In this document: in pieces, positions 15,921-23,740 of the stretch
How the letters are laid out: every line of letters begins with the position of its first letter
How positions within the stretch are numbered: position 1 is the first letter of the stretch
From: a bacterium
GTDB lineage: Bacteria; Thermosulfidibacterota; Thermosulfidibacteria; Thermosulfidibacterales; B14-G1
Direction of reading: 5' to 3'
Assembly: GCA_027020915.1 (NCBI GenBank)
Contig: JALUVF010000045.1
Location: forward strand, 16,001-52,786
Length of the DNA: 36,786 bases
Translations under genes and position numbers: made by a program
Notes under the pieces: model-generated
Told to the model about the DNA's origin: nothing
What the model saw: only the letters and a program-made list of their open reading frames with translations
Databases searched by the model: none

Positions 15921-16461
15921 CCTTCCCCCTCCCATCCTGGGTCTCCCCTCTCCCCTTTATACTCAAAAGCCACAAGACCAGGAAATAGGAGAAGACAGCC
16001 GCCACCACCCCCAGCACCAGGGAACCCACCACAAAGGGCAAGCCCTCCCTGAGCAACAGGCCAGGAGCCTTGGCCAACCAGTCGTTCCAGGAGAAGGACT
16101 TCAGCTGATGGGCCAGGACGCCAAAGGGCATGGGAGTGTAGCAGGACGGGAAAAAGGAGAGCAACCAGCGTCCCACCACGTAGGAAGCCCCGTAGATGGG
16201 GAAGAAGGTCCAGGGGTTGTTCACCAGGGAACCCAGCAACACTATGGAGAAGGGGAGCCTGAAAAGCCAGGAGAAGAGGATGACGGTGACAGTGTGGAGC
16301 CCGTAGGTGGGGGTGAAGGCCACAAAGACGCCCACGGCGAAGGCCACGGCCTTGGTCCTGGGGGGAGCATCCAGGGAAAAAAGGGCCCTAAAGGCTTCCC
16401 TCAGGCTTTTGGGCCTCCTACCCCTTGCCTTAGCCCTTCTCTCCTGGATCCCGGGCCCCAA
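15889..16461 (-). CDS. DUF2062 family membrane protein
   Basis: 190 residues starting at a TTG (16461) with GGGAGGGG just upstream. The DUF2062 core is clear: AVGVFVAFTPTYGLHTV near residue 45, then LGSLVNNPWTFFPIYGASYVVGRW, and a last hydrophobic segment around 150-170. About three to four membrane segments with a basic, cytoplasmic N-terminus. The family is widespread in proteobacteria and sometimes occurs with glycosyltransferases; no biochemical role is established. It overlaps cobB and lies downstream of the heptose genes, so it may share their transcript. Confidence 0.88.
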   Translation of the reverse strand: MGPGIQERRAKARGRRPKSLREAFRALFSLDAPPRTKAVAFAVGVFVAFTPTYGLHTVTVILFSWLFRLPFSIVLLGSLVNNPWTFFPIYGASYVVGRWLLSFFPSCYTPMPFGVLAHQLKSFSWNDWLAKAPGLLLREGLPFVVGSLVLGVVAAVFSYFLVLWLLSIKGRGETQDGRGKDGDENSQGAG

Positions 16462-16555
16462 TCCCCCTCCCCTTCAAGGCCATAAAGGTCTTGGCCACTT
16501 ATAGCCGCCTGGATGAGAAAAATAAAACCCCGACCAAGGAAGAAGGGAAAGGAGA

Positions 16556-17035
16556 CTAAGGCCCCAGCCTCTTCATCATTTCCGAAGAGGAATGATCCTT
16601 GGGATCGCCACAGATGACCACCCTGCCCCCGTAGGAGAGGACCGTATCCCTCTCAGGCACGGACTCCTCGGTATAATCGGTGCCCTTGGCCTGGATATGG
16701 GGTTTAAGGCGCAGCAGGATCCTGTCCAGGGTGAAGTCGTCAAAGAGGAAGACGTAGTCCACGGCCTCCAGGGCCGCCACCAGCTCCAGGCGCTCATCCT
16801 GGGGTACCAGGGGCCTGGGAGGCCCCTTAAGGCGCCGTACGGAAGCGTCGGAGTTTACGGCCACCACCAGGAGATCACCGTGCTCCCGGGCCGCCTCCAG
16901 ATAACGGACATGACCGACGTGAAGGAGGTCGAAACACCCGTTGGCCATGACCACCACCCGCCCCCTGGCCTTCTCCTCTGCCAGAATGGTCTCCAACTCT
17001 CTTAACTTCTTTATCTTACCCTTGCTCTTTCTCAT
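16556..17035 (-). CDS. rfaE2: D-glycero-beta-D-manno-heptose 1-phosphate adenylyltransferase
   Basis: 159 residues, a stand-alone version of the C-terminal half of HldE. It has the nucleotidyltransferase motif [15 protein letters not shown] and later [11 protein letters not shown]; the ending [13 protein letters not shown] matches the family. It transfers a nucleotide to heptose-1-phosphate in ADP-heptose synthesis for the LPS inner core. The ATG at 17035 lies 20 bases inside the end of the kinase gene, giving translational coupling. The longer frame to 17089 is not used because its first residues are an antisense-like readout of the kinase. Confidence 0.93.
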   Translation of the reverse strand: MRKSKGKIKKLRELETILAEEKARGRVVVMANGCFDLLHVGHVRYLEAAREHGDLLVVAVNSDASVRRLKGPPRPLVPQDERLELVAALEAVDYVFLFDDFTLDRILLRLKPHIQAKGTDYTEESVPERDTVLSYGGRVVICGDPKDHSSSEMMKRLGP

Positions 17036-18014
17036 ACTGACTCTTGGCCGCTTCCAGGAGCTCCCCCTGGGCCACAGTGGCCGTGCCACTCTTCATCACC
17101 ACTATGCCCCCGGCGTAGTTGGCCAGCCGGGCCCCTTCCAGAAAGGAGGCCCCTGCCGCCAAGGCCAGGGTGAAGGTGGCAATCACCGTATCACCGGCCC
17201 CCGTCACGTCGGCCACCTCATCGGTCCCGAAGATGGGGATATGATAGACCTCCCCCGTGGCCAAGAAGAGGGCCATGCCCTTCTTTCCCCTGGTCACCAG
17301 GACCGCCCTGTCCCCTGTGAGCTCCAGAAGCCTCCTCCCCGCCCACTCCACGTTCCCATTCTCTATCCGGTCCACCCCCAGGGCCGCCGCCGTCTCAGGC
17401 TCGTTGGGCGTGGCCGCCGTCACACCCTTGAACTCCAAGACCCTGTACCTGGAGTCCACGGTGACGGGACACCTCTCCACCCAGGAGGGCAGCAGTCTAA
17501 AAAAGCGGGGGGAGATCACGCCGTATCCATAGTCGGAGACCATTATGGCATCAACCTGGTCCGCCCTCTCCAGGAAACGGGCTTCCACTTCCTCCACCAC
17601 TGCGGAGGGCACCTCTCCCCGGGGTTCCTTGTCTATCCTCACCACCTGCTGCTTCACCGTGTGGTGTCCCCCGGCCAGGATCCTGGTTTTGGTCACCGTC
17701 CTCCACCCCGGCACCACCACCACCCCCGAAGTGTCTATCCCCTTACCCTCCATGATCTCCAGGAGCCTGATCCCCATCTCATCGTCACCCACCACCCCCA
17801 CGGGCAAGGGGATCCCCCCCAGGGAGTGGATATTGTGGAGGGCGTTGGCCCCTCCTCCCAGGGCAATCTTCTCCGAGTCGTACCGAAGGATGAGCACAGG
17901 AGCCTCCCGGGAAACCCGGGCCGTATATCCCAGGATATACTGATCGGCCACCAGATCCCCCAATACCAGGATCCTGCGCCCCACGAATCGCCGCACCAGA
18001 TCCACCAGATCCAT
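17016..18014 (-). CDS. rfaE1: D-glycero-beta-D-manno-heptose-7-phosphate kinase
   Basis: 332 residues, a PfkB/ribokinase-fold kinase equal to the N-terminal half of HldE. Visible motifs are [37 protein letters not shown] and the C-terminal [13 protein letters not shown] with the catalytic Asp. It makes heptose-1,7-bisphosphate. The ATG at 18014 follows GGGGAGAG; the longer start at 18050 lacks such a site. It overlaps rfaE2 downstream, and rfaE1-rfaE2-DUF2062-cobB read as one transcription unit. The terminator of the rubrerythrin operon lies just upstream, so this operon needs its own promoter within about 55 bases, which I could not identify clearly. Confidence 0.95.
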   Translation of the reverse strand: MDLVDLVRRFVGRRILVLGDLVADQYILGYTARVSREAPVLILRYDSEKIALGGGANALHNIHSLGGIPLPVGVVGDDEMGIRLLEIMEGKGIDTSGVVVVPGWRTVTKTRILAGGHHTVKQQVVRIDKEPRGEVPSAVVEEVEARFLERADQVDAIMVSDYGYGVISPRFFRLLPSWVERCPVTVDSRYRVLEFKGVTAATPNEPETAAALGVDRIENGNVEWAGRRLLELTGDRAVLVTRGKKGMALFLATGEVYHIPIFGTDEVADVTGAGDTVIATFTLALAAGASFLEGARLANYAGGIVVMKSGTATVAQGELLEAAKSQYEKEQG

Positions 18015-18069
18015 GGCTCTCCCCTTGCCATAACAGGGGGAAAAAGGCAACGCCGGGGCCTTCCCACAT

Positions 18070-18096
18070 AAAAAGGGGCGGGCCTGGGCCCGCCCC
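18070..18096 (-). terminator. Rho-independent terminator of the peroxide operon
   Basis: A perfect 10-bp stem (GGGGCGGGCC and its complement, 18075-18096) around a TG, followed on the minus strand by TTTTT (18074-18070). It lies about 20 bases after the rubrerythrin stop and is a textbook intrinsic terminator in that direction. Confidence 0.92.
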
Positions 18097-18116
18097 TCTC
18101 ACTGTCTCTCCAAAGG

Positions 18117-18620
18117 TTAGAACTTGACGAACACCTTCTGGGCAGAGCCGCAGAGAGGACACTTCTCCGGGGGCTCACCCACCACGGTCCAGCCACAAAC
18201 GGAGCAGATGTAGATGTCACCCAGCTCCACGTCCTTGCCGGAATCCACGGCCTGCTTGGCCTGGGCGTAGAGCCCGGCATGGACCTTCTCGGCCTCCAGG
18301 GCCCAATGGATAACCCGCACGGCACCCTTTTCGTCCTGGAGCTTGGCCACGGCGTCATAGGCGGGGTACATCTCCTCCACCTCGAAGTTCTCCCCGTTCA
18401 TGGCCTCCTGGAGGTTCTCGCTGGTGGAACCCAGGTAGCCCAGGGTCTTGAAATGATTGCCGGCATGGGCCTCTTCGGCGAAGGCCACGGCCCTGAAGAG
18501 CCTGGCCACGTTCTTGTAACCCTCCTCCTCGGCCTTCCTGGCAAAGTGGAGGTACCTCATGTGGGCCTGGCTCTCACCGGCAAAGGCGGCCTGAAGGTTG
18601 GACTCCGTCATCTTCCTCAT
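18117..18620 (-). CDS. rbr: Rubrerythrin
   Basis: 167 residues. The N-terminal ferritin-like diiron domain shows AFAGESQAHMRYLHFARKAEEEG, FAEEAHAGNHF and EAEKVHAGLY, supplying the Glu/His iron ligands. The C-terminal rubredoxin-like domain has CSVCG and CPLCG (residues about 140-160). Rubrerythrins reduce H2O2 to water in the cytoplasm of anaerobes, with electrons from rubredoxin. The ATG at 18620 follows GAGGAGG; it lies 12 bases after the RCKP gene. It is the last gene before a strong terminator in a PerR-headed operon. Confidence 0.97.
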   Translation of the reverse strand: MRKMTESNLQAAFAGESQAHMRYLHFARKAEEEGYKNVARLFRAVAFAEEAHAGNHFKTLGYLGSTSENLQEAMNGENFEVEEMYPAYDAVAKLQDEKGAVRVIHWALEAEKVHAGLYAQAKQAVDSGKDVELGDIYICSVCGWTVVGEPPEKCPLCGSAQKVFVKF

Positions 18621-18631
18621 GGCACACCTCC

Positions 18632-18784
18632 TCACTTCTTGCAGCTAGAACCAGATCGAGAACCACAGCCCTTCTTGGGAGCATCCTGCCTCTCAAACTC
18701 GCTCCCGCCACACTCCTTGCACTTCCTAGGCTTGCACCTAGACTCCCTCACAGCACCACAACTGGTACACCTGTACACACCCAT
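18632..18784 (-). CDS. RCKP-type rubredoxin-like small zinc/iron ribbon protein, 50 aa
   Basis: A small gene: ATG at 18784, GAGGAGGG about six bases upstream, TGA at 18634-18632. The product begins MGVYRCTSCG and contains RCKPRKCKECGG, two Cys-x2-Cys knuckles around an RCKP motif, then a Lys/Gly/Ser/Cys-rich tail with two more Cys. This corresponds to the RCKP-type rubredoxin-like proteins seen next to rubrerythrins in anaerobes. It sits 2 bases after rubredoxin and 12 before rubrerythrin. A role as an extra electron carrier or metal-site protein in peroxide reduction is inferred from position. Confidence 0.85.
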   Translation of the reverse strand: MGVYRCTSCGAVRESRCKPRKCKECGGSEFERQDAPKKGCGSRSGSSCKK

Positions 18785-18786
18785 CT

Positions 18787-18948
18787 CTATCCCTCCTCAG
18801 GCTCAAACATGTCTTTTGCAGCACCACAAACGGGGCACACCCAGTCCTCGGGCAACTGGTCAAAGGGTGTCCCCGGGGCCACTCCGTTATCCGGATCTCC
18901 CTTACCGGGATTATACACATAACCACACACCGTACATACGTATTTCAT
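18787..18948 (-). CDS. Rubredoxin
   Basis: 53 residues, a complete classical rubredoxin: [14 protein letters not shown], then [12 protein letters not shown], giving four Cys in two C-x2-C-G pairs that bind one Fe. Carries single electrons to rubrerythrin in the cytoplasm. The ATG at 18948 has GGGGAGGTGA upstream; the longer frame to 18969 includes that ribosome site and is rejected. It is the second gene of the perR operon. Confidence 0.97.
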   Translation of the reverse strand: MKYVCTVCGYVYNPGKGDPDNGVAPGTPFDQLPEDWVCPVCGAAKDMFEPEEG

Positions 18949-19019
18949 AGTATCACCTCCCCATGACATTATAATCTTGCAAAAGGCGCCTTTGGCATCC
19001 TACTCCGGGATCTATAGGG

Positions 19020-19439
19020 TCAATTCTTACACCCGGGGCATAACCCGTAAAAATAGACACACATTCCCACAATGCCGTACTTGTCTCGCACCTCGTCGGG
19101 CACAGGAGGCATGGGCACCTCCTCCAGGGGAATGTCGTCTATCTTCCCGCACCTGACGCAGAGAAAATGATGATGAGGTTCTGTGAAGGGATCGTATCTC
19201 TTCTTATGGGGCTCGATATTCACTTCCATGAGCTCCCCCAGCTCGCAAAGGGTCTCCAGGGTCTTATAAATGGTGGCGTAGGAGATGGTGGGATAGCGCT
19301 CGATGAGCCTCTTATACACATCTTCGGCAGAGGGATGGCTCCTGTTCCCCTCCAGGACCTCTATTATGGCCAGTCTCTGGGGAGTGATCTTCAGTCCCCT
19401 GCTCTTCAGTTTCTCCACAACCCTCTCTTTGTTATCCAT
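19020..19439 (-). CDS. perR: Fur-family peroxide-responsive repressor (PerR-like)
   Basis: 139 residues. Winged helix with RGLKITPQRLAIIEVLEG, HPSAEDVYKRL and TISYATIYKTLETL; the metal-binding half has YDPFTEPHHHFLCVRCG and a terminal CPGC, the two C-x2-C pairs of the structural zinc site. Asp in YDPFTEPHHHF fits PerR, which uses Fe-catalysed His oxidation to sense peroxide. The ATG at 19439 with GGGGTGAAG upstream is preferred over 19484. Heading an operon with rubredoxin and rubrerythrin strongly supports PerR rather than Fur. Probably represses its own operon through the palindrome at 19482-19497. Confidence 0.92.
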   Translation of the reverse strand: MDNKERVVEKLKSRGLKITPQRLAIIEVLEGNRSHPSAEDVYKRLIERYPTISYATIYKTLETLCELGELMEVNIEPHKKRYDPFTEPHHHFLCVRCGKIDDIPLEEVPMPPVPDEVRDKYGIVGMCVYFYGLCPGCKN

Positions 19440-19472
19440 GGCTTCACCCCATCTAAAACTTCTACTATTTTG

Positions 19473-19501
19473 AATATGTTTCAAAGAACAATCTTTGTCA
19501 A
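19473..19501 (-). promoter_or_regulatory. perR operon promoter with embedded palindrome
   Basis: On the minus strand, TTGACA (19501-19496) and CATATT (19478-19473) are spaced by exactly 17 bases. Within the spacer and the end of the -35 lies CAAAGA-ACAA-TCTTTG (19482-19497), a 6-bp-arm inverted repeat. This placement suits repression by a dimeric Fur-family protein, although it is not the classical B. subtilis Per box. Confidence 0.75.
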
Positions 19502-19580
19502 CCCCCTTTCGGGGAAAAAGCTTTTGTTTTATCTTAACCTTTTAGTCTAGGTCCCAAACTTTCACAAGGAGGTTCTCAAA

Positions 19581-20456
19581 ATGCTGCGATATCAAGAACC
19601 CCTCTTCAGACCACCAAGCGAGGCCCGCTCCCTCATCCTCCAGGCCACCCTGGGCTGCTCCCACAACAAATGCACATTCTGCTACATGTACAAGGCCAAA
19701 AAATTCCAGATAAGGCCCTGGAAAGAGCTATATCAGGAAATTGTGGAGGCGGGAAGAGAGTATCCCTATATGAAAAGGGTGTTTCTCGCCGACGGAGACC
19801 CCTTAGTCCTTGAAACATCTTATCTTTTGAGAATTTTGGAGGCCCTGTACCAGCACATCCCCGCCCTGGAGAGGGTATCCATATACGCCACCCCCCAGAA
19901 CCTCTTGGAGAAGAGCCCCCAAGAGCTGCGCCTCCTCCGGGAAAGGGGTCTTCACCTCATATACCTGGGTATTGAGAGCGGGGACGACCAGGTGCTGGCG
20001 GAAACCAAGAAGGGCGTCAATGCAAAAGAGATGGTGGAGGCCTGCCGCAAGGCCCTGGACGCCGGATTCGTCCTCTCCACCATGGTGATCCTGGGTCTGG
20101 GAGGGGCCCGCAGGTGGAAAGAGCACATTATGAACACTGCGAAAGTGGTGAACCGGATAGGCCCCCACTACCTGGCAGCCCTCACCCTCATGGTATTCCC
20201 GGGCACCATCCTCCACCGCCAGGTGAGAGAGGACGAGTTCCCCATGCCCACCATGCGCCAGATCATGGAAGAGATGGCCTTGCTGGTGGAACTGGTGGAG
20301 GTGGAAACCGTCTTCAGGTCCAACCACGTCTCCAACCTGCTGCCCATAAAGGGCACCCTCCCCAGAGGCAGGGAGAAGGTTCTCGCCCAGATCGAGGCCG
20401 CCATACCCCTGACGCCGGACACACCCCTGCCCACGGAGTACCAAGGGGCCTTCTGA
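19581..20456 (+). CDS. Radical SAM protein with a C-x4-C-x2-C cluster motif
   Basis: 291 residues, start ATG at 19581 after AAGGAGG. The radical SAM cluster motif appears near residue 26 as GCSHNKCTFCYMYK: Cys-x4-Cys-x2-Cys, not the canonical Cys-x3-Cys-x2-Cys. The rest follows a TIM-barrel radical SAM fold: VFLADGDPLVL (the GGE-like strand), IYATPQNLL, YLGIESGDDQVL and VILGLGG. This cluster variant is shared with a family of uncharacterised bacterial and archaeal radical SAM proteins of the COG1032 type. Substrate unknown. It is divergent from perR and shares its 140-base promoter region, so it could be peroxide-responsive, but no second operator was found. Confidence 0.85.
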   Translation: MLRYQEPLFRPPSEARSLILQATLGCSHNKCTFCYMYKAKKFQIRPWKELYQEIVEAGREYPYMKRVFLADGDPLVLETSYLLRILEALYQHIPALERVSIYATPQNLLEKSPQELRLLRERGLHLIYLGIESGDDQVLAETKKGVNAKEMVEACRKALDAGFVLSTMVILGLGGARRWKEHIMNTAKVVNRIGPHYLAALTLMVFPGTILHRQVREDEFPMPTMRQIMEEMALLVELVEVETVFRSNHVSNLLPIKGTLPRGREKVLAQIEAAIPLTPDTPLPTEYQGAF

Positions 20457-20476
20457 AAACATGACGGGAGGAAATT

Positions 20477-20554
20477 TGGCGTCCCCTGGGGGATTTGAAC
20501 CCCCGTCGCCGCCGTGAAAGGGCGGTGTCCTTGGCCGGGCTAGACGAAGGGGAC
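20477..20554 (-). tRNA. tRNA-Glu (UUC), CCA encoded
   Basis: The minus strand begins GTCCCCTTCGTCTAG, pairing its 7-base acceptor with AGGGGAC at the 3' end. The anticodon stem CCGCC/GGCGG encloses loop CTTTCAC, so anticodon TTC. The T arm reads GGGGGTTCAAATCCCCC. Discriminator G at 20480, followed by encoded CCA (20479-20477). It is four bases downstream of tRNA-Lys. Confidence 0.96.
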
Positions 20555-20558
20555 GCCC

Positions 20559-20634
20559 TGGTGAGCCGCCCAGGACTCGAACCTGGAACCAACGGCTTAA
20601 AAGGCCGTTGCTCTGCCACTTGAGCTAGCGGCCC
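20559..20634 (-). tRNA. tRNA-Lys (UUU), CCA encoded
   Basis: The minus strand begins GGGCCGCTAGCTCA and ends GCGGCTC, with A then CCA. The anticodon stem ACGGC/GCCGT encloses CTTTTAA, anticodon TTT. The T arm contains GGTTCGAGTCC. The acceptor has one G-T pair. First tRNA of a two-gene transcript with tRNA-Glu. Confidence 0.96.
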
Positions 20635-20653
20635 CCCTCAAAAAGCGGAGGTC

Positions 20654-20682
20654 TATGTAGCAAGAGCCACTCCCAGGGTCAA
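20654..20682 (-). promoter_or_regulatory. Promoter of the tRNA-Lys/Glu pair
   Basis: TTGACC (20682-20677) with TACATA (20659-20654) on the minus strand, spacing 17, placing the start about 20 bases before tRNA-Lys. The -35 matches five of six positions; the -10 is weaker. Confidence 0.6.
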
Positions 20683-20751
20683 GCCCCCCGGCGGGCCCAT
20701 GGATTTTTTTTCGATTTTTTATTAATTTAACCGACCCAGGGGGATTGTAAA

Positions 20752-22401
20752 GTGCTGCTAGAACTGAGGGCCAAAAATTTCGCCCTGTTTCACAGGGTAG
20801 AGGTTCGATTCTCGCCCGGCTTCACCGCCATCACCGGAGAGACAGGGTCGGGCAAGTCCCTGCTGGTCAACTCCCTCTCCCTCCTTCTGGGCAAGAAGGC
20901 CGATACCCTATGGATCCGGGAGGGAGAAGGAGAAGCATGGGTGGAAGGGATCTTCTCCCTGGAGGGGCTTCCCCACATCAAGGCCCGACTAAGGGAGAGA
21001 GACATCCCTGTGGACCAAGAACTCCTGGTGAGGCGTACCATATCCCGGGAAGGAAGGAACCGGGTCTATGTGAACGACGTCCCCGTCACCCTCCGCCTCC
21101 TCCAAGAGGTGACATCCGGCCTGGTGGAGATCCAGGGGCAGAGGGAGAGTCTCTCTCTACTGAAAGCCCAACACCATCTGGACCTCCTGGACGCCTTCGG
21201 GCGCCTCGCACCCCTGGTAGAGGAATACACAAAAGCCTACCGGACATACAGGGCCCTGGTGAAGGAGAAGGAGGAAGGGGAGAGGAGCCGGGAGGAGCGC
21301 CTGAGGCGTATGGATTACCTGGCCTTTCAAATCGAGGATATTGAGAAGGCTGCCCCTCGCCCCGGCGAGGAGGAGGAGCTGCGCCAGAGAAGGGAGTGGC
21401 TACGCCAGGGAGAGCGATTGCGGGAGGCCTTGACCAAGGCCCTTCACCTCCTGGACGGAGAAGGCCCCTCGGTGACCCAGGGGCTCCGGGACACCCTGGG
21501 CCTCCTGGCCCCCCTGGCACCTACCAGCCCGGATCTAAAGGGAGAAACGGACGGCCTGGAAGAGGCCCTCATCCTGATCCAGGAGGGGTGCAGCCACCTG
21601 GAGACCCTGCTGGGAAAGGTGGTGATAGACCCCCAGGCCCTGGCCCAGGTGGAAGAGAGGTTGGACACTCTCCACCGGCTCAAGAGCCGCTACGGACCCA
21701 CATTAGAGGCTGTACTGGACTATCTGGAAAAGGCCAAGGAGGAACTGGCCCAACTGGAGTCCATCCAGGAGAGGAGCAAAGACCTGGAGGAGGAAATCCA
21801 CCGGGCCCGGGAGAAGGCCCTGGTCCTGGGCGGGAGGCTGGGCACGGCCCGCAGAGAGAGGGCCATAGAGATGGAGGAGAAAGTGGAAGAGACTCTGGCT
21901 AGGCTCATGATGGAGGAGTGCCGGTTCCAGGTCCGCTTCAGGAAGCTGGAAGGGCTCGGGCCCCGGGGACTGGAAGAGGCAGAGTTCTTCATCAGGCCAA
22001 ATCCGGGGGAACCCCTTAAACCTTTGAACAGGGTGGTTTCAGGAGGGGAGCTCTCAAGGATATCCCTTGCAATTCGCAGGGTTTTATCGGATATAGGGAA
22101 GATTCCTATCCTCGTTCTAGACGAGATAGACGCTGGTATAGGGGGAATCACCGCCCACAAGGTGGGGGAGATGTTGGGGGAGCTAGGGGAGATATACCAG
22201 GTGATCTGTGTCACTCATCTGCCCCAGGTGGCCCGCCACGCCCACAACCAGCTTGCCGTCTTCAAGACGAGGGAGGGAGAGAGGACGGTCACCAGGATAA
22301 GGGCCCTCTCCCCCGGGGAACGGGAGAGAGAGCTGATGAGAATGGTGGGAGAGGAGGGTGCGCCTCCAGAGGTCCCTGACTCTGGCAAGGTAGCCCCTTG
22401 A
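20752..22401 (+). CDS. recN: DNA repair ATPase RecN
   Basis: 549 residues, SMC-like. The N-terminus has the Walker A GETGSGKSLLVNSL near residue 30, followed by EIQGQRESLSLL; a central coiled coil runs about 150-350; the C-terminal half has VVSGGELSRISLAIRRVL (signature) and ILVLDEIDAGIGG (Walker B), then THLPQVARHAH. It acts in double-strand break repair at the nucleoid. The GTG at 20752 follows a purine-rich stretch. The family usually has about 550 residues, so it is complete. The AT-rich stretch 20701-20735 probably holds the promoter. Confidence 0.96.
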   Translation: MLLELRAKNFALFHRVEVRFSPGFTAITGETGSGKSLLVNSLSLLLGKKADTLWIREGEGEAWVEGIFSLEGLPHIKARLRERDIPVDQELLVRRTISREGRNRVYVNDVPVTLRLLQEVTSGLVEIQGQRESLSLLKAQHHLDLLDAFGRLAPLVEEYTKAYRTYRALVKEKEEGERSREERLRRMDYLAFQIEDIEKAAPRPGEEEELRQRREWLRQGERLREALTKALHLLDGEGPSVTQGLRDTLGLLAPLAPTSPDLKGETDGLEEALILIQEGCSHLETLLGKVVIDPQALAQVEERLDTLHRLKSRYGPTLEAVLDYLEKAKEELAQLESIQERSKDLEEEIHRAREKALVLGGRLGTARRERAIEMEEKVEETLARLMMEECRFQVRFRKLEGLGPRGLEEAEFFIRPNPGEPLKPLNRVVSGGELSRISLAIRRVLSDIGKIPILVLDEIDAGIGGITAHKVGEMLGELGEIYQVICVTHLPQVARHAHNQLAVFKTREGERTVTRIRALSPGERERELMRMVGEEGAPPEVPDSGKVAP

Positions 22402-22459
22402 AAACCGAGGAGAGGGAACCCGGGAACCCCCGTCTCTCCACAGGAGGTGAAAGGTCAAC

Positions 22460-22660
22460 ATGGTGGTGATAGACCAAGAGAGGTGCAAAGGCTGCTGCCT
22501 CTGCGTGGAGGCATGTCCCCACAGTCTTCTCATGATCAGCGAAAGGGACGTGAACAAGGGAGGATACCACCCCGTGGTCTGCGTCTCCCAGGAAGACTGT
22601 ACGGGATGCGCCCTCTGCGCCGAGGTCTGCCCCGATATATGCATAGAGGTCTACAGGTGA
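22460..22660 (+). CDS. 2-Oxoacid:ferredoxin oxidoreductase, delta (ferredoxin) subunit
   Basis: 66 residues with two complete 4Fe-4S motifs: [12 protein letters not shown] and [12 protein letters not shown]. It matches KorD/VorD-type delta subunits, which pass electrons from the TPP-containing catalytic subunit to free ferredoxin. The ATG at 22460 has AGGAGGTGA upstream. The alpha-subunit gene starts four bases after the stop, the usual delta-alpha order of this enzyme class. Confidence 0.9.
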   Translation: MVVIDQERCKGCCLCVEACPHSLLMISERDVNKGGYHPVVCVSQEDCTGCALCAEVCPDICIEVYR

Positions 22661-22664
22661 AGCC

Positions 22665-23699
22665 ATGAGGGAGTTGTGGAAGTGTTGCGACGCCATTGCG
22701 GAAGCGGCCGTCAGGGCCGGATGCAGGTTCTTTGCAGGCTATCCCATCACCCCCCAGAGCCCTATAATGGAGTACCTCTCCTGGCGCATGTCCGAGGTGG
22801 GCGGGGTCTTCATCCAGGCCGAAAGCGAGCTGGCCGCCATCAACATCGTCCTGGGAGCCGCCGCTTCCGGGGTGAGGGCCATGACCGCCAGCTCCAGTCC
22901 AGGGGTCAGTCTGATGCAGGAGGGCATCTCCTACATGGCTGGCTGTGAGCTCCCCGCCGTCATTGTGAACATGAACAGGGGAGGACCTGGCCTGGCGGGT
23001 ATCCAGCCCAACCAGGGGGACTACTTCCAGGCCACCAAGGGGGGCGGCCACGGCGACTACAGGACCCTGGTCCTGGCCCCCTCGTCCACCCAGGAGGCGG
23101 CAGACTTCGTTTACCTGGCCTTCGAGCTGGCCGACAGGTATCGCAACCCCGTAGTGGTCCTGGGAGACGCCTTCCTGGCCGGGATCATGGAGGGGGTGAA
23201 GATGCCCCAGGAGTGGGCCCCTCCCTTCCAGGAGAAACCGTGGGCCCTCACAGGATGCCAGGGCAGGGAGCCCCAGCTCATAAAGTCCCTCTACCTGGGC
23301 CCGGGGGAGTTGACGGAGCACGACTGGAAGCTCTGGAGAAAGTACAAGGAGATGGAAGAGAAGGAGGCACGGTGGGAAGAGTTCATGCTGGAGGAGGCCG
23401 AGCTGGTGGTGGTCTCCTACGGCACCGCCGCCAGGATCACCAAGACGGCCATCAAATGGGCCAGGGATAAGGGCCTGAAAGTGGGCCTCCTGAGGCCCAT
23501 CACCCTCTATCCCTTCCCGGAAAAGCCTCTCAGAATGCTGGCCGACAGAGGGGCCCGGTTCCTCACCGTGGAGCTAAACACGGGCCAGATGCTAGAAGAT
23601 GTGGAGAGGGCGGTGAGACAGGAGGTGGCCTTCATGGGACGGCCTGCCTCGGTCTTCTTCCCGGAAGAGATCCTGGAGAAGATAGAGGAGATCCTGTGA
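22665..23699 (+). CDS. 2-Oxoacid:ferredoxin oxidoreductase, alpha subunit
   Basis: 344 residues. FFAGYPITPQSPIMEYLS and IQAESELAAINIVLGAAASGVRAMTASSSPG are hallmark stretches of the KorA/VorA/PorA pyrimidine-binding domain; the second half has the transketolase C-terminal-like domain (LVVVSYGTAARI, LLRPITLYPFPE). Members oxidise pyruvate, 2-oxoglutarate or branched 2-oxoacids to acyl-CoA. The substrate cannot be assigned here. Beta (TPP) and gamma subunit genes would normally follow, but glyS does. So either the partner genes are elsewhere or this is a remnant or alternative complex. Confidence 0.9.
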   Translation: MRELWKCCDAIAEAAVRAGCRFFAGYPITPQSPIMEYLSWRMSEVGGVFIQAESELAAINIVLGAAASGVRAMTASSSPGVSLMQEGISYMAGCELPAVIVNMNRGGPGLAGIQPNQGDYFQATKGGGHGDYRTLVLAPSSTQEAADFVYLAFELADRYRNPVVVLGDAFLAGIMEGVKMPQEWAPPFQEKPWALTGCQGREPQLIKSLYLGPGELTEHDWKLWRKYKEMEEKEARWEEFMLEEAELVVVSYGTAARITKTAIKWARDKGLKVGLLRPITLYPFPEKPLRMLADRGARFLTVELNTGQMLEDVERAVRQEVAFMGRPASVFFPEEILEKIEEIL

Positions 23700-23740
23700 T
23701 CTCCCTGAAGGCAAGAAAAACAAAAGAGCAGGAGGAAGGT

